Shown piece by piece: positions 27,005 through 36,558 of a stretch of 64,000 nt of DNA. The DNA lies in NCBI RefSeq assembly GCF_014396585.1, contig NZ_CP060717.1, positions 744,001-808,000 of the forward strand. Reading direction: 5' to 3'. Numbering within the stretch: position 1 is the stretch's first letter; every line of letters begins with the position of its first letter. Below the pieces are notes generated by a model, which had not been told where the DNA came from, did not search any database, and saw only the letters and a program-made list of their open reading frames with translations. The translations under genes were made by a program, and so were the position numbers. Source of the stretch: Sphingomonas rhizophila. Its GTDB lineage: Bacteria > Pseudomonadota > Alphaproteobacteria > Sphingomonadales > Sphingomonadaceae.

Positions 27005-28345
27005 ATGGGACGGAAATTCTTTGGCACCGACGGGATTCGCGGTCGCACCAACACGCCGCCGCTGACCGCCGAGATTGCCCTTCGGGTCGGCCAGGCGGCC
27101 GGCGCGCACTTCTTGCGCGGCGACCACCGCCACCGCGTCGTGATCGGCAAGGACACGCGCCTGTCGGGGTACATGATGGAATCGGCGATGGTCGCGGGCT
27201 TTACGTCGGTGGGGATGGACGTCGTCCTGCTCGGCCCGATGCCGACGCCGGCGGTGGCGATGCTGACCCAGTCGATGCGCGCCGACCTGGGCGTCATGAT
27301 CAGCGCCAGCCACAACAAGTTCGAGGACAATGGCATCAAGCTGTTCGGCCCCGATGGCTACAAATTGTCGGACGAGGACGAGGCGGCGATCGAGAAGCTG
27401 TTGTTCGAAGCGCCGACACTGGTGCCGCCTGACAAAATCGGCCGGGCGAAGCGGATCGACGACGCGCGCGGCCGCTACGTCCACTTCGCCAAGTCGACCT
27501 TCCCCGACCGGCTTCGTCTAGACGGGCTGAAGGTCGTGCTCGATTGCGCCAATGGCGCCGCCTACCAGGTCGCGCCCGAAGCCTTGTGGGAACTGGGCGC
27601 GGAGGTCATCGCGATCGGCACGCGGCCCGACGGGACGAACATCAACGACGGCGTCGGCTCAACCGCGCCGGACGTGCTCCGCGAGACGGTCGTCGCTTCG
27701 GGCGCGCACCTCGGGCTGGCGCTTGATGGCGATGCCGACCGGCTGATCGTCGCCGACGAAAAGGGCCAGATTGTCGACGGCGACCAGCTAATGGCGCTGA
27801 TCACGCTCAGCCAGCGCGACGCCGGCACGTTGCGTGGCGGCGGGCTGGTGGCGACGGTGATGTCCAACCTCGGCCTTGAACGGAAGCTGGACAGCGAGGG
27901 GCTTGCGCTTCATCGCAGCGCGGTCGGCGACCGCTATGTGCTGGAAATGATGCGCGACAAGGGCTGCAACGTCGGAGGCGAGCAGTCGGGTCATATCATC
28001 CTGACCGACCACGCGACCACCGGCGACGGCCTGGTCGCCGGCCTGCAAATCCTTGCTGCCCTGGTTGATACCGGTCGGCCTGCAAGCGACCTGCTGCGCC
28101 AGTTCGAGCCGCTGCCGCAATTGCTGAAGAACGTCCGCTTCAAGGACGGCCAGCCGCTGGAGGATGCGTCGGTCAAGACCGCGATCGCCAGTGCGGAGGC
28201 CGAGCTTGACGGTAGCGGGCGACTGCTCATCCGAAAGTCCGGCACCGAGCCGCTGATCCGGGTCATGGCGGAAGGCGAGGACCGGGCGCAGATCGAGCGT
28301 CTGGTCGACACCATCTGCGACGCCGTCGCCCGAGCGGCCGCCTGA
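27005..28345 (+). CDS. glmM: Phosphoglucosamine mutase
   Basis: 446 residues. FGTDGIRG at the start, the phosphoserine loop GVMISASHN, the metal loop [10 protein letters not shown], and GEQSGH and [12 protein letters not shown] at the end are all intact. It converts glucosamine-6-phosphate to glucosamine-1-phosphate for UDP-GlcNAc, peptidoglycan and lipid A synthesis. It is 8 bp upstream of thiD in the same direction. Confidence 0.97.
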   Translation: MGRKFFGTDGIRGRTNTPPLTAEIALRVGQAAGAHFLRGDHRHRVVIGKDTRLSGYMMESAMVAGFTSVGMDVVLLGPMPTPAVAMLTQSMRADLGVMISASHNKFEDNGIKLFGPDGYKLSDEDEAAIEKLLFEAPTLVPPDKIGRAKRIDDARGRYVHFAKSTFPDRLRLDGLKVVLDCANGAAYQVAPEALWELGAEVIAIGTRPDGTNINDGVGSTAPDVLRETVVASGAHLGLALDGDADRLIVADEKGQIVDGDQLMALITLSQRDAGTLRGGGLVATVMSNLGLERKLDSEGLALHRSAVGDRYVLEMMRDKGCNVGGEQSGHIILTDHATTGDGLVAGLQILAALVDTGRPASDLLRQFEPLPQLLKNVRFKDGQPLEDASVKTAIASAEAELDGSGRLLIRKSGTEPLIRVMAEGEDRAQIERLVDTICDAVARAAA

Positions 28346-28353
28346 CCGCGACG

Positions 28354-29525
28354 ATGAAGCCTGCGCGTATCCTGACCATCGCCGGATCGGATTCCGGCGG
28401 CGGAGCCGGCATCCAGGCCGACATCAAGACCGTCACCATGCTCGGCGGCCATGCGATGACGGCGATCACCGCGATCACCGCGCAGAACACCGAGGGGGTC
28501 AGCGGGATCCATGCGGTCCCGGCCGAGATGGTCCTGGCGCAGATCGACGCGGTGGCCGACGACCTCGGCATCGACGCGATCAAGATCGGGATGATCGGGT
28601 CGGCCTTCACCGCCAACCTGATCGCGGAGCGGCTCAGCCTGCTCGAGAATGTCCCGATCGTGTTCGATCCGGTAATGGTCGCAACGAGCGGCGCGACCTT
28701 GGCCGACGACGCGACCGTGGCTGCCTTCGGAAGGCTTATGGACGTCGCCACCATCGTCACGCCCAATCTGCCCGAACTTCGCCGCCTGACCGACGCCGAG
28801 GACGAGGTCGCCAGTGCCCTGCAGCTGGTGTCGAAGCATCGCTGCGCCGTACTGATCAAGGGCGGCCATGAGGAAGGCGACGCCCTCGCCGACGCGCTGG
28901 TCGAGGACGACAACATCACCAGCTGGCAGGGGCAGCGGATCAACACGGCCTCCAACCATGGCACCGGTTGCACGCTCGCCTCGGCGATCGCCTTTTACCT
29001 CGGCTGCGGCTGCTCGCTACCCCAGGCGGTCGAGCGAGGACGGCTGTTCGTGCGCATGGCGCTGCATTCGGCGCCGGGGCTGGGCAGGGGGCATGGACCG
29101 CTGGGACAGCAGGCAGTGCGGATGGATACCGGCCTTGGTCTTCGCCTTAACCAGGTGACGGTGACCGGCAAGGATTACGCCAAGATGGTCGCCTTTTACC
29201 GCGCGCTCGGGCTGACCCAGATCGTCGACGCGCCGGACAATAATTATGCCCGGTTCGAAACGGCGGGGGCACGACCTTCTCGATCCAGATCGATCCGGAG
29301 GAAACGATCGGCGAGTCGACCGCCATCTATTTCGAATGCGACGATCTCGACGACCGAGTCGAACAATTGGCGCGCTCGGGAATCGCCTTCGAACATGGTC
29401 CACGAAACCAGCCGTGGATGTGGCGCGAGGCACGGCTGCGCGATCCCGCCGGCAACACCGTTTTCCTCTACCGCGCAGGTGAAGCCCGCCGCTTTCCGCC
29501 GTGGCGGATGCCAAGCGGCGGGTAA
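28354..29525 (+). CDS. thiD: HMP/HMP-P kinase ThiD running in frame into a VOC domain
   Basis: The first 256 residues are a normal Thi[55 protein letters not shown] and [13 protein letters not shown] with the catalytic Cys. It phosphorylates hydroxymethylpyrimidine for thiamine synthesis. ThiD proteins normally end near GHGPLG; here the frame continues without a stop through ATG 29122 into a glyoxalase/VOC-like domain. That domain is itself interrupted by an apparent missing G in the five-G run at 29265-29269, after which [15 protein letters not shown] continues to TAA 29525. Either this is a true fusion or a lost base has removed a stop between two coupled genes. Confidence 0.9.
29122..29525 (+). 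other. Glyoxalase/VOC-superfamily domain (fused to ThiD or a separate gene)
   Basis: The segment starts [35 protein letters not shown], a standard first VOC motif, and after repair of the frame at 29265-29269 gives [43 protein letters not shown] and a short Pro/Arg tail. This is one complete VOC unit of about 134 residues. Its ATG suggests an original stand-alone start. The reaction is unknown; VOC proteins include lyases, dioxygenases and resistance proteins. Confidence 0.75.
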
Positions 29526-29586
29526 TCCACAAGAATTTGGCGGGCGGGCTTGAAGCGCGTGCGGCCATCCGTTTAGCGTCGCCGCC

Positions 29587-30250
29587 ATGGGCCGGCCCTG
29601 CTTCAAGATCGAGCGCGACTATCCGACGCCGCTGGCGGGCGTGGACGAGGCGGGCTGCGCTCCGCTTGCCGGTCCGGTCGTCGCTGCGGCGGTGGTTCTC
29701 GACCGGGAGAAGTTCCCGCGCGGGATCGACGACAGCAAGAAGCTGGACCTGGAAACGCGAGAGTCCATCTTCGGGCGATTGCAGAAGGTGGCGCGGATCG
29801 GCGTCGGCGTGTGCAGCGTCGAGGAGATCGACACGCTCAACATCTTCTGGGCGCGGATGCTCGCCATGGCGCGTGCGGTCGACGCGCTGGGCTTCGAGCC
29901 GGCGATGGTGCTGGTCGACGGCAACCGCCTGCCGAAATGGCAACGACCGTCGGTGGCGATCGTGGCCGGGGACGCAAAGTCGCGGTCGATCGCCGCCGCT
30001 TCGATCATCGCCAAGGTTACGCGTGACCGGCTGATGGCCGACCATGCCCGCGAGCATCCCGGCTACGGGTGGGAGCGGAACCGTGGCTATCCGACCCCCG
30101 AACATTGCCGCGCGCTGGAGGCGCTGGGACCGACGCCGCTGCATCGCCGAAGCTTCGGACCGGTGCGCGAAGCTTTGGCCCGCGCGGGTCAGGGCAGGCT
30201 CGGCCCCGAAATCTTGATGACGAGTCCTTTAGGCCACACCACTACCGCTT

Positions 30251-30252
<2 letters not shown>
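29587..30252 (+). CDS. rnhB: Ribonuclease HII
   Basis: 221 residues. The catalytic set is present: GVDEAGCAPLAGPV (Asp-Glu), DSKKL, VLVDGN, AGDAKSRSIAAASIIAKVTRDRLM, YGWERNRGY and HRRSF. The first motif reads AGCAPLAG instead of the common AGRGPLAG; the acidic residues are unchanged. It removes ribonucleotides and RNA from RNA-DNA hybrids. The downstream gene is the CcrM methylase, separated by a 154-bp region rich in GANTC. Confidence 0.95.
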
Positions 30253-31546
<1,294 letters not shown>

Positions 31547-31553
31547 CGGAGCG

Positions 31554-32615
31554 ATGCGCACCCTGATCCGGCCCACGGGCTTCGTCGATTCCCCCTTTGG
31601 CCACGACGGCCAGGTCGCACGGCTCGCCGGGGGTTTGAACTGGTTCGCGACAGTCGAGCTGATCCATCCGGATGGCCGCCGGGAAATTCGGCCAGTGGAT
31701 GGTATCGAAGCGCGCTTTGACGACGCGATGGCAGCCGATTGGGCGCGGCTTACAGGTCCGCGAAAGCCCTTGCAGCTCGGCCAGCGCACCATCCGCCTCG
31801 ACCAGCCGCAGGTGATGGGCATCGTCAACGCCACGCCCGACAGTTTTTCCGACGGCGGCTCTTACGCCGACGCGCGGTCGGCCGCCGAAGCCGGGGCGGC
31901 GATGGCGGCGGCGGGCGCCGCGATCATCGACGTCGGCGGCGAATCGACCCGCCCGGGCGCCAAGGAAGTTTGGGAAGGGGACGAGATCGAGCGCGTATTG
32001 CCGGTCGTCCAGCAACTCGCCGGCGGCGGCACGGCGGTCTCGATCGACACGCGCAAGGCCGCGGTGATGGAGGCTGCGCTGGGCGCCGGCGCCACGCTGG
32101 TCAACGACGTGTCGGCGCTCACCTGGGACCCGCGGTCAGCCGAGGTCGTCGCCGCCAAGGGCGCGCCGGTCGTGCTGATGCATCACCGGGGCGATCCGGC
32201 GACGATGCAGGATGCCCCCCGCTACGGCGACGTGCTGGTCGAAGTGTTCGAATGGCTGGAGGATCGGATCGCGGCGGCGGAGGAGGCCGGCGTGAGCCGC
32301 GCCAATATCCTCGTCGATCCGGGCATTGGCTTCGGCAAGTCGGTCGCGCACAACCTGGAGTTGTTGAACGGCCTCGCGCTTTTCCACGGCCTGGGCTGCG
32401 GGGTCGTGGTCGGCGCCAGCCGCAAGCGGATGATCGGCGCGCTGTCGGGGGAAGCGCCGACGGATCAGCGGCTGCCGGGCAGCCTCACGCTGGCCCTGAA
32501 GGCGGTAGAGCAGGGCGCCCAACTCGTTCGGGTCCACGACGTCCCGGAAACGGTGCAGGCGCTCAAGGTGTGGCGCGGCCTTCGCGACCAGGCGTTGACC
32601 CCGCGCTTGGCTTGA
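31554..32615 (+). CDS. folP: Dihydropteroate synthase
   Basis: 353 residues, longer than the usual 270-280 because of an N-terminal extension of about 85 residues before the catalytic barrel. Core motifs: VMGIVNATPDSFSDGG, IIDVGGESTRPGA, SIDTRKAAV, VNDVSAL, VLMHHRGDPATM, ILVDPGIGFGK, GASRKRMIG and a closing VRVHDV. It joins p-aminobenzoate to the pterin in folate synthesis. Its 3' end overlaps the convergent lipoprotein gene by 53 bp. Confidence 0.95.
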   Translation: MRTLIRPTGFVDSPFGHDGQVARLAGGLNWFATVELIHPDGRREIRPVDGIEARFDDAMAADWARLTGPRKPLQLGQRTIRLDQPQVMGIVNATPDSFSDGGSYADARSAAEAGAAMAAAGAAIIDVGGESTRPGAKEVWEGDEIERVLPVVQQLAGGGTAVSIDTRKAAVMEAALGAGATLVNDVSALTWDPRSAEVVAAKGAPVVLMHHRGDPATMQDAPRYGDVLVEVFEWLEDRIAAAEEAGVSRANILVDPGIGFGKSVAHNLELLNGLALFHGLGCGVVVGASRKRMIGALSGEAPTDQRLPGSLTLALKAVEQGAQLVRVHDVPETVQALKVWRGLRDQALTPRLA

Positions 32616-33348
32616 AGGCGACGATGATCGGGCCAAGCTCGGTGAAGTCATCCTGCCGCCCATTGGCCGGGTCCCACAGCGAGCTGACCGACCCGTCGAA
32701 GTAGAGCGCGTTGGGTGTCTTCAGCGCATCCCGAAAGAAACGGGCGAACCTGCCGAGCGATACGGCGTCGAGGCTGATCACGAACAATGGGTGGCCCGCT
32801 GGCGTTACCCCGACGCCGTTTCGGACGTAACGGCTCGTGCCATCCGGCGCGAGCTTGGGATGAAGCTGGCCATCGATCACCAGCATCGGGCCCGATTGCG
32901 TGTACAGGCGCGGCGCTGCCCGGAACATGAGGGCCGGGGCCTTTTTGCTCGGCAATACCATTGCCCCGCCGCCGATGCTGACGATCAGTACGCCGTTCGG
33001 TTTCAGGTGGAAATTGCCACCGCCATCGCGAAGGTTGATGGCATTTTTTTGGCCATCCTCGTTGGCCGCCATGCCAATCGGACGCCCGGCCTCGTCGAAC
33101 ATTCCGGCGTTCATGGCGAACGCGACCTTTGCCGGATCGACGGGAAGGTCCGCGAAGCGGCGGATGGGTTGTTCGTCCTTGGCCGCCGCGAACAGGCGCA
33201 GTTCGCCCTTGCCGGGATCGCAGACAATGAATTGTGCGCCTTCGAATGCCGTTTCGCGGCACGGCGAGACGGGCGGGGTGACGGTCTTGGCGTCGCTGCC
33301 CCCGCAGGACGCGGTCACGATAAGGAGCAAGGGGATAAGCCGCCGCAT
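32563..33348 (-). CDS. Phosphodiester glycosidase-family (NAGPA/DUF2233) lipoprotein
   Basis: 261 residues. A lipoprotein signal (VTASCGG, Cys near 15) is followed by one domain with FAMNAGMFDEAGRPIGM, NFHLKPNGVL, SGPMLVIDGQLHP, RNGVGVTPAGHPLFVIS and ALYFDGSVSSLW, the pattern of the phosphodiester-glycosidase (NAGPA) superfamily. Members remove sugar phosphodiester caps or act on cell-wall material; the substrate here is unknown. The final 18 or so codons overlap folP, so the C-terminal tail may be unreliable. Confidence 0.85.
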   Translation of the reverse strand: MRRLIPLLLIVTASCGGSDAKTVTPPVSPCRETAFEGAQFIVCDPGKGELRLFAAAKDEQPIRRFADLPVDPAKVAFAMNAGMFDEAGRPIGMAANEDGQKNAINLRDGGGNFHLKPNGVLIVSIGGGAMVLPSKKAPALMFRAAPRLYTQSGPMLVIDGQLHPKLAPDGTSRYVRNGVGVTPAGHPLFVISLDAVSLGRFARFFRDALKTPNALYFDGSVSSLWDPANGRQDDFTELGPIIVAFKPSAGSTPGREGRATP

Positions 33349-33365
33349 CGCGCCAGCCTAGACGG

Positions 33366-34802
33366 TCAGGCGGCGGTGTCGATGCCCAGCTCGCCAAGCT
33401 TGCGGTAGAGTGTCGAGCGGCCGATTCCGAGGCGACGAGCGACTTCCGTCATCCGCCCGCGGTAATGGCCGATGGCGAGCCGGATGATGTCCGCTTCAAT
33501 CTCTTCCAGGCTACGCAGGTGCCCGTCGCGGCGATAGAGCGTGACCTGCGGTGCGCCCGAAACCGCGGCGTCGGTCGACGCCTGGCCGATGTCGGGCGAA
33601 ATGTCGGTGGTGCGCTGGGTAAAGCGCGACTGGATCGCGATATGCGGGAAATCTTCGGCGGTCAGCGAATGGCCGTCGGCCTGGAGGGCGGCGCGGAACA
33701 GGACGCCGGCGAGCTGGCGCACGTTGCCCGGCCAGCCATAACGCATCAGCACCGCCAGAGCGTCGTTGCCGATCGACAGCGACCGCATTCCCGGCTCGTC
33801 GGCGTATCGGGTCAGCAAATGGCGGGCCAGCGCGGGAATGTCGCCGCTGCGCTCGCGGAGCGGCGGGATGGTGACGGTGGTGGTCGTCAGGCGGCTGGCG
33901 AGCGCCGGATCGAAGTCGTCCGGCAACGGACGGCAGGCAGTGGCGACGATGCGAACGTCGACCGAATTGGAACCGTTGCAGCCGACCGGACGAACCTCGC
34001 CGGTGGCGAGCACCCGGTCGAGCAGGCGCTGCGTCTCGATCGGCAAGGCGCCAACCTCATCGAGCAGCAGCGTTCCGCCGTCGGCCTCGACCAGTCGGCC
34101 GATCTTCTCCGCGAACGCTCCTGGGAAGGCGCCCGGCATATGGCCGAACAATTCGCTGTCGATGCTGTTGGCGGTAATCGCCTTGCAATCGACGGTAAGA
34201 AGAGGGCCTTTGGCGCGCAAGCTCGCGGCATGAATCGCCTTGGCGAAGGTTTCCTTGCCGGTGCCGGGCTCCCCGATGATGAGGATCGGCAAGCGGTTGC
34301 GCGCGGCCTTGGCGGCGACCGCCAGCGCGGCGCGGAAGTCGGGCGCTGCGCCGACCAGCTCTTCAAGCGGCAGTTCGTGCGCCATCTTCTCCGATAGCGG
34401 CATCAACTCGCCACCGGCACGGCGGCGGTCGGTCTGCGCTTCCAGCGCGTCGAACAGGCGTTCAGGGGCGACCGGCTTGGCTAGATAGTCGGTCGCGCCG
34501 GCCCGCATCGCTTCCACCGCCAGGCTGATCGAGCCGCCTTCGGCCAGGACGATGATCGACATGTCCGGCGCCGCGTCGCGAAGAGTCGCGACCAGCTTGG
34601 GCCCGTCCCCCTCGTCCCAACTGGAAATGATGATGGCGCGGACATCGCGGCCATGCGGACCCTGCAGCAGCGCGACCGCGGTCTCGGCATCCGATGCACC
34701 CACCACGCTCCAGCCGAAGCGTGACGCGAACGCGGTCAGTTGCCGGCGCTCATTGGCGTCGGCATCGACCAGCAATAGCGACCGCAGACTTGCTTCGCGC
34801 AC
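33366..34802 (-). CDS. NtrC-like regulator with atypical receiver and altered GAFTGA loop
   Basis: 478 residues from GTG 34802, which has a strong GGAGG 5 bases upstream; a TTG at 34826 would place that site inside the gene. Domains: receiver (1-115), AAA+ (about 140-370) with Walker A GEPGTGKETF and Walker B GGTLLLDEVG, and a Fis-type helix-turn-helix at the end (MTEVARRLGIGRSTLYRKLGELG). The receiver lacks the phospho-acceptor Asp: the expected strand reads AIIISSWDEGD, although DAD and the Lys in LAKP remain. The sigma-54 contact loop GAFTGA reads GAFPGA. Both changes suggest phosphorylation-independent and perhaps sigma-54-independent action. It stands divergent from the small oxidase subunit gene. 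Confidence 0.9.
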   Translation of the reverse strand: MREASLRSLLLVDADANERRQLTAFASRFGWSVVGASDAETAVALLQGPHGRDVRAIIISSWDEGDGPKLVATLRDAAPDMSIIVLAEGGSISLAVEAMRAGATDYLAKPVAPERLFDALEAQTDRRRAGGELMPLSEKMAHELPLEELVGAAPDFRAALAVAAKAARNRLPILIIGEPGTGKETFAKAIHAASLRAKGPLLTVDCKAITANSIDSELFGHMPGAFPGAFAEKIGRLVEADGGTLLLDEVGALPIETQRLLDRVLATGEVRPVGCNGSNSVDVRIVATACRPLPDDFDPALASRLTTTTVTIPPLRERSGDIPALARHLLTRYADEPGMRSLSIGNDALAVLMRYGWPGNVRQLAGVLFRAALQADGHSLTAEDFPHIAIQSRFTQRTTDISPDIGQASTDAAVSGAPQVTLYRRDGHLRSLEEIEADIIRLAIGHYRGRMTEVARRLGIGRSTLYRKLGELGIDTAA

Positions 34803-34935
34803 TCGGACCTCCTGTTCAGGGCGCAACCATAGGGGCGGAGGATGAAGGTCGGGTTAAGGACGCGAAAAGCTCTTGGGCATGGCCGACGGGCTTGATAAGA
34901 GCCGGTCAAGACTATCACCGAATGAAGGGACTTCG

Positions 34936-35085
34936 ATGGCGGGCGACAAGGTGGAGCACACCGCGACCGAGATGGATTATCCGGCCCATAACCGGAACTA
35001 CGCGGGTTTTCTGAAGCTGCTCAAATGGTCGATCGTGGTGACGGCGATCGTTACCGCAATCGTCATGATCATCATCGCCAACTGA
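34936..35085 (+). CDS. aa3-type cytochrome c oxidase subunit IV (small)
   Basis: 49 residues. AAGGGA lies 7 bases before the ATG. A polar start with DYPAHNRNYAGFLKLLKW is followed by one hydrophobic helix to the end. This is the pattern of the tiny alphaproteobacterial oxidase subunit IV, a single-helix accessory of the aa3 complex. The oxidase core genes are not in the window; it lies 20 bp upstream of pntAA. Confidence 0.88.
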   Translation: MAGDKVEHTATEMDYPAHNRNYAGFLKLLKWSIVVTAIVTAIVMIIIAN

Positions 35086-35105
35086 TCGGCAACGGGGGCC
35101 GCCAC

Positions 35106-36230
35106 ATGAAGATCGCGGTCCTCAAGGAAGCAGCGGATGAGCCGCGGGTCGCGGCGATCCCGGAAACCGTCAAGAAACTGACGGCGCTTGGCGTCCGTGT
35201 CGCGGTCGAACGCGGCGCGGGAGCGCGCGCGTCGATTGACGATTGCGAATATGAAGCAGCCGGAGCCAGCCTCGGCGACCGCACGGAAGTGCTCAAGGAC
35301 GCGGGGATCATCCTGTCCGTCCAGGGGCCTGCGCCGTCAACGTTGAAGGACGCCGCAAGGGGCGCGATCCTGATCGGTGCGCTCGACCCGACGCGCCGCA
35401 GGGATGATATCGACGCCTACTCCAAGGCGGGGCTGCAGGCATTGGCGATGGAATGGGCCCCGCGCATCACGCGCGCGCAATCAATGGACATCCTGTCCTC
35501 CCAGTCCAACCTCGCCGGTTACAAGGCCGTGGTCGATGCGGCTGCGGCCTATGGCCGTGCCTTTCCGATGATGATGACCGCAGCCGGAACGGTAAGCGCC
35601 GCCAAGCTATTCGTCATGGGTGTCGGAGTTGCCGGTCTGCAGGCGATCGCGACAGGCCGCCGGCTTGGCGCGCAGGTCAGCGCGACCGACGTCCGCTCCG
35701 CAACAAGGGAGCAGATCCAGTCGCTCGGCGCAAAACCGGTCTTCGTGGACAGTGTCGCAGGCATCGAAGGCGAGGGTAGCGGCGGGTACGCTGGCGAGAT
35801 GAGCCCCGAGTATCAGGCGGCGCAAGCCGAACTGGTGTCAGGTCACATTGCCAAGCAGGACATTGTCATCACCACCGCACTCATTCCCGGCCGACCCGCG
35901 CCGCGGCTGATCAGCGACGCGCAAGTCGCGACGATGCGGGCGGGCAGCGTGATTGTCGATCTTGCCGCCGAAGCAGGCGGGAATGTCGAAGGCGTGGAGC
36001 CGGGCAAGACGGTCGTTCGCCATGGCGTGACACTGATCGGCGCGGTGCAGTTGGCCCGGTCGCTGGCCGCGGATTCGTCGGCGCTCTTCGCGCGCAACCT
36101 GTACAACTTCATCGCCGCTTTCTGGGACAAGGAGGGCGCGGCCCTGGCGCTGCCCGACGACGACGAGATCGTGACGGCAATCCGCCTGACCAACGACGGT
36201 AAGGTCGTCAGCGAACGGCTGAAATCCTGA
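35106..36230 (+). CDS. pntAA: NAD(P) transhydrogenase subunit alpha 1 (PntAA)
   Basis: 374 residues forming the NAD(H)-binding soluble domain I: MKIAVLKEAADEPRVAAIPE, RITRAQSMDILSSQSNLAGYKAV, FPMMMTAAGTVSAAKLFVMGVGVAGLQAIATGRRLGA and AGSVIVDLAAEAGGNVEG. It works with PntAB and PntB to use the proton gradient for NADPH formation. In this genome the partners are 2.8 kb downstream, beyond two genes on the opposite strand. Confidence 0.96.
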   Translation: MKIAVLKEAADEPRVAAIPETVKKLTALGVRVAVERGAGARASIDDCEYEAAGASLGDRTEVLKDAGIILSVQGPAPSTLKDAARGAILIGALDPTRRRDDIDAYSKAGLQALAMEWAPRITRAQSMDILSSQSNLAGYKAVVDAAAAYGRAFPMMMTAAGTVSAAKLFVMGVGVAGLQAIATGRRLGAQVSATDVRSATREQIQSLGAKPVFVDSVAGIEGEGSGGYAGEMSPEYQAAQAELVSGHIAKQDIVITTALIPGRPAPRLISDAQVATMRAGSVIVDLAAEAGGNVEGVEPGKTVVRHGVTLIGAVQLARSLAADSSALFARNLYNFIAAFWDKEGAALALPDDDEIVTAIRLTNDGKVVSERLKS

Positions 36231-36241
36231 TCGCAGGGACG

Positions 36242-36268
36242 AAAAAGGCCGGACACTAGGACCGGCCT
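36242..36268 (-). terminator. Rho-independent terminator, read on the minus strand
   Basis: A perfect 7-bp stem AGGCCGG/CCGGCCT with a 9-base loop is followed by five T residues when read on the minus strand. It lies 12 bp after the pntAA stop on the plus strand, where it has a hairpin but no T tract. It backs up the stronger terminator at 36307-36343. Confidence 0.6.
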
Positions 36269-36306
36269 GCAGCGGATATCCGCTGAACTCACGTTCACCA
36301 GCACGC

Positions 36307-36343
36307 GAAAACTGGCGGCCGACGCGCCTCCGCCGACCGCCAG
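36307..36343 (-). terminator. Strong terminator of the 27-residue gene
   Basis: Read on the minus strand, a stem of 13 pairs including two G-T wobbles (CTGGCGG... pairing with ...CCGCCAG, 36312-36343) closes a 6-base loop and is followed by TTTTCGCG. It starts 44 bp after the stop codon of the small gene, where a transcript end would be expected. Confidence 0.7.
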
Positions 36344-36387
36344 ATTCTATCTGGTCATCCGACCCGAGCGCCGGATGATTTTAGGGC

Positions 36388-36471
36388 TTAGCCCTGGCCG
36401 CCAGCCGACGACCAACCGCCGCCGAGAAGCCAGCTCCAGAAGCCACGCTGCGGCTTGCTCTGCTTGGTCAT
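36388..36471 (-). CDS. 27-residue small protein, unrecognised
   Basis: ATG 36471 to TAA 36388. GGGG sits 7 bases before the ATG, a promoter-like pair lies at 36517-36544, and a terminator follows 44 bp after the stop, so this short frame has a complete transcription unit. The peptide begins MTKQSKPQRG (four basic residues), then has a Trp-rich hydrophobic middle FWSWLLGGGW and ends SSAGGQG. It is too short for a normal transmembrane helix but could bind a membrane or a partner. I do not recognise a family. It lies between pntAA and the CHASE2-EAL gene, with 87 bp separating it from the latter on the same strand. Confidence 0.6.
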   Translation of the reverse strand: MTKQSKPQRGFWSWLLGGGWSSAGGQG

Positions 36472-36516
36472 GGTAATCCCCTTTTTCCACGAGCGACGAC
36501 TCGCCCGACAGGGGAA

Positions 36517-36544
36517 TATTAACCTTAAGCGAAATGGTTATCAA
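36517..36544 (-). promoter_or_regulatory. Sigma-70-like promoter for the small gene
   Basis: On the minus strand TTGATA (36544-36539) and TTAATA (36522-36517) are separated by 16 bp, about 45 bp upstream of the small gene's ATG, in a short AT-rich patch unlike its surroundings. The call rests on consensus and position only. Confidence 0.45.
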
Positions 36545-36558
36545 TCCATTTACCAAGT

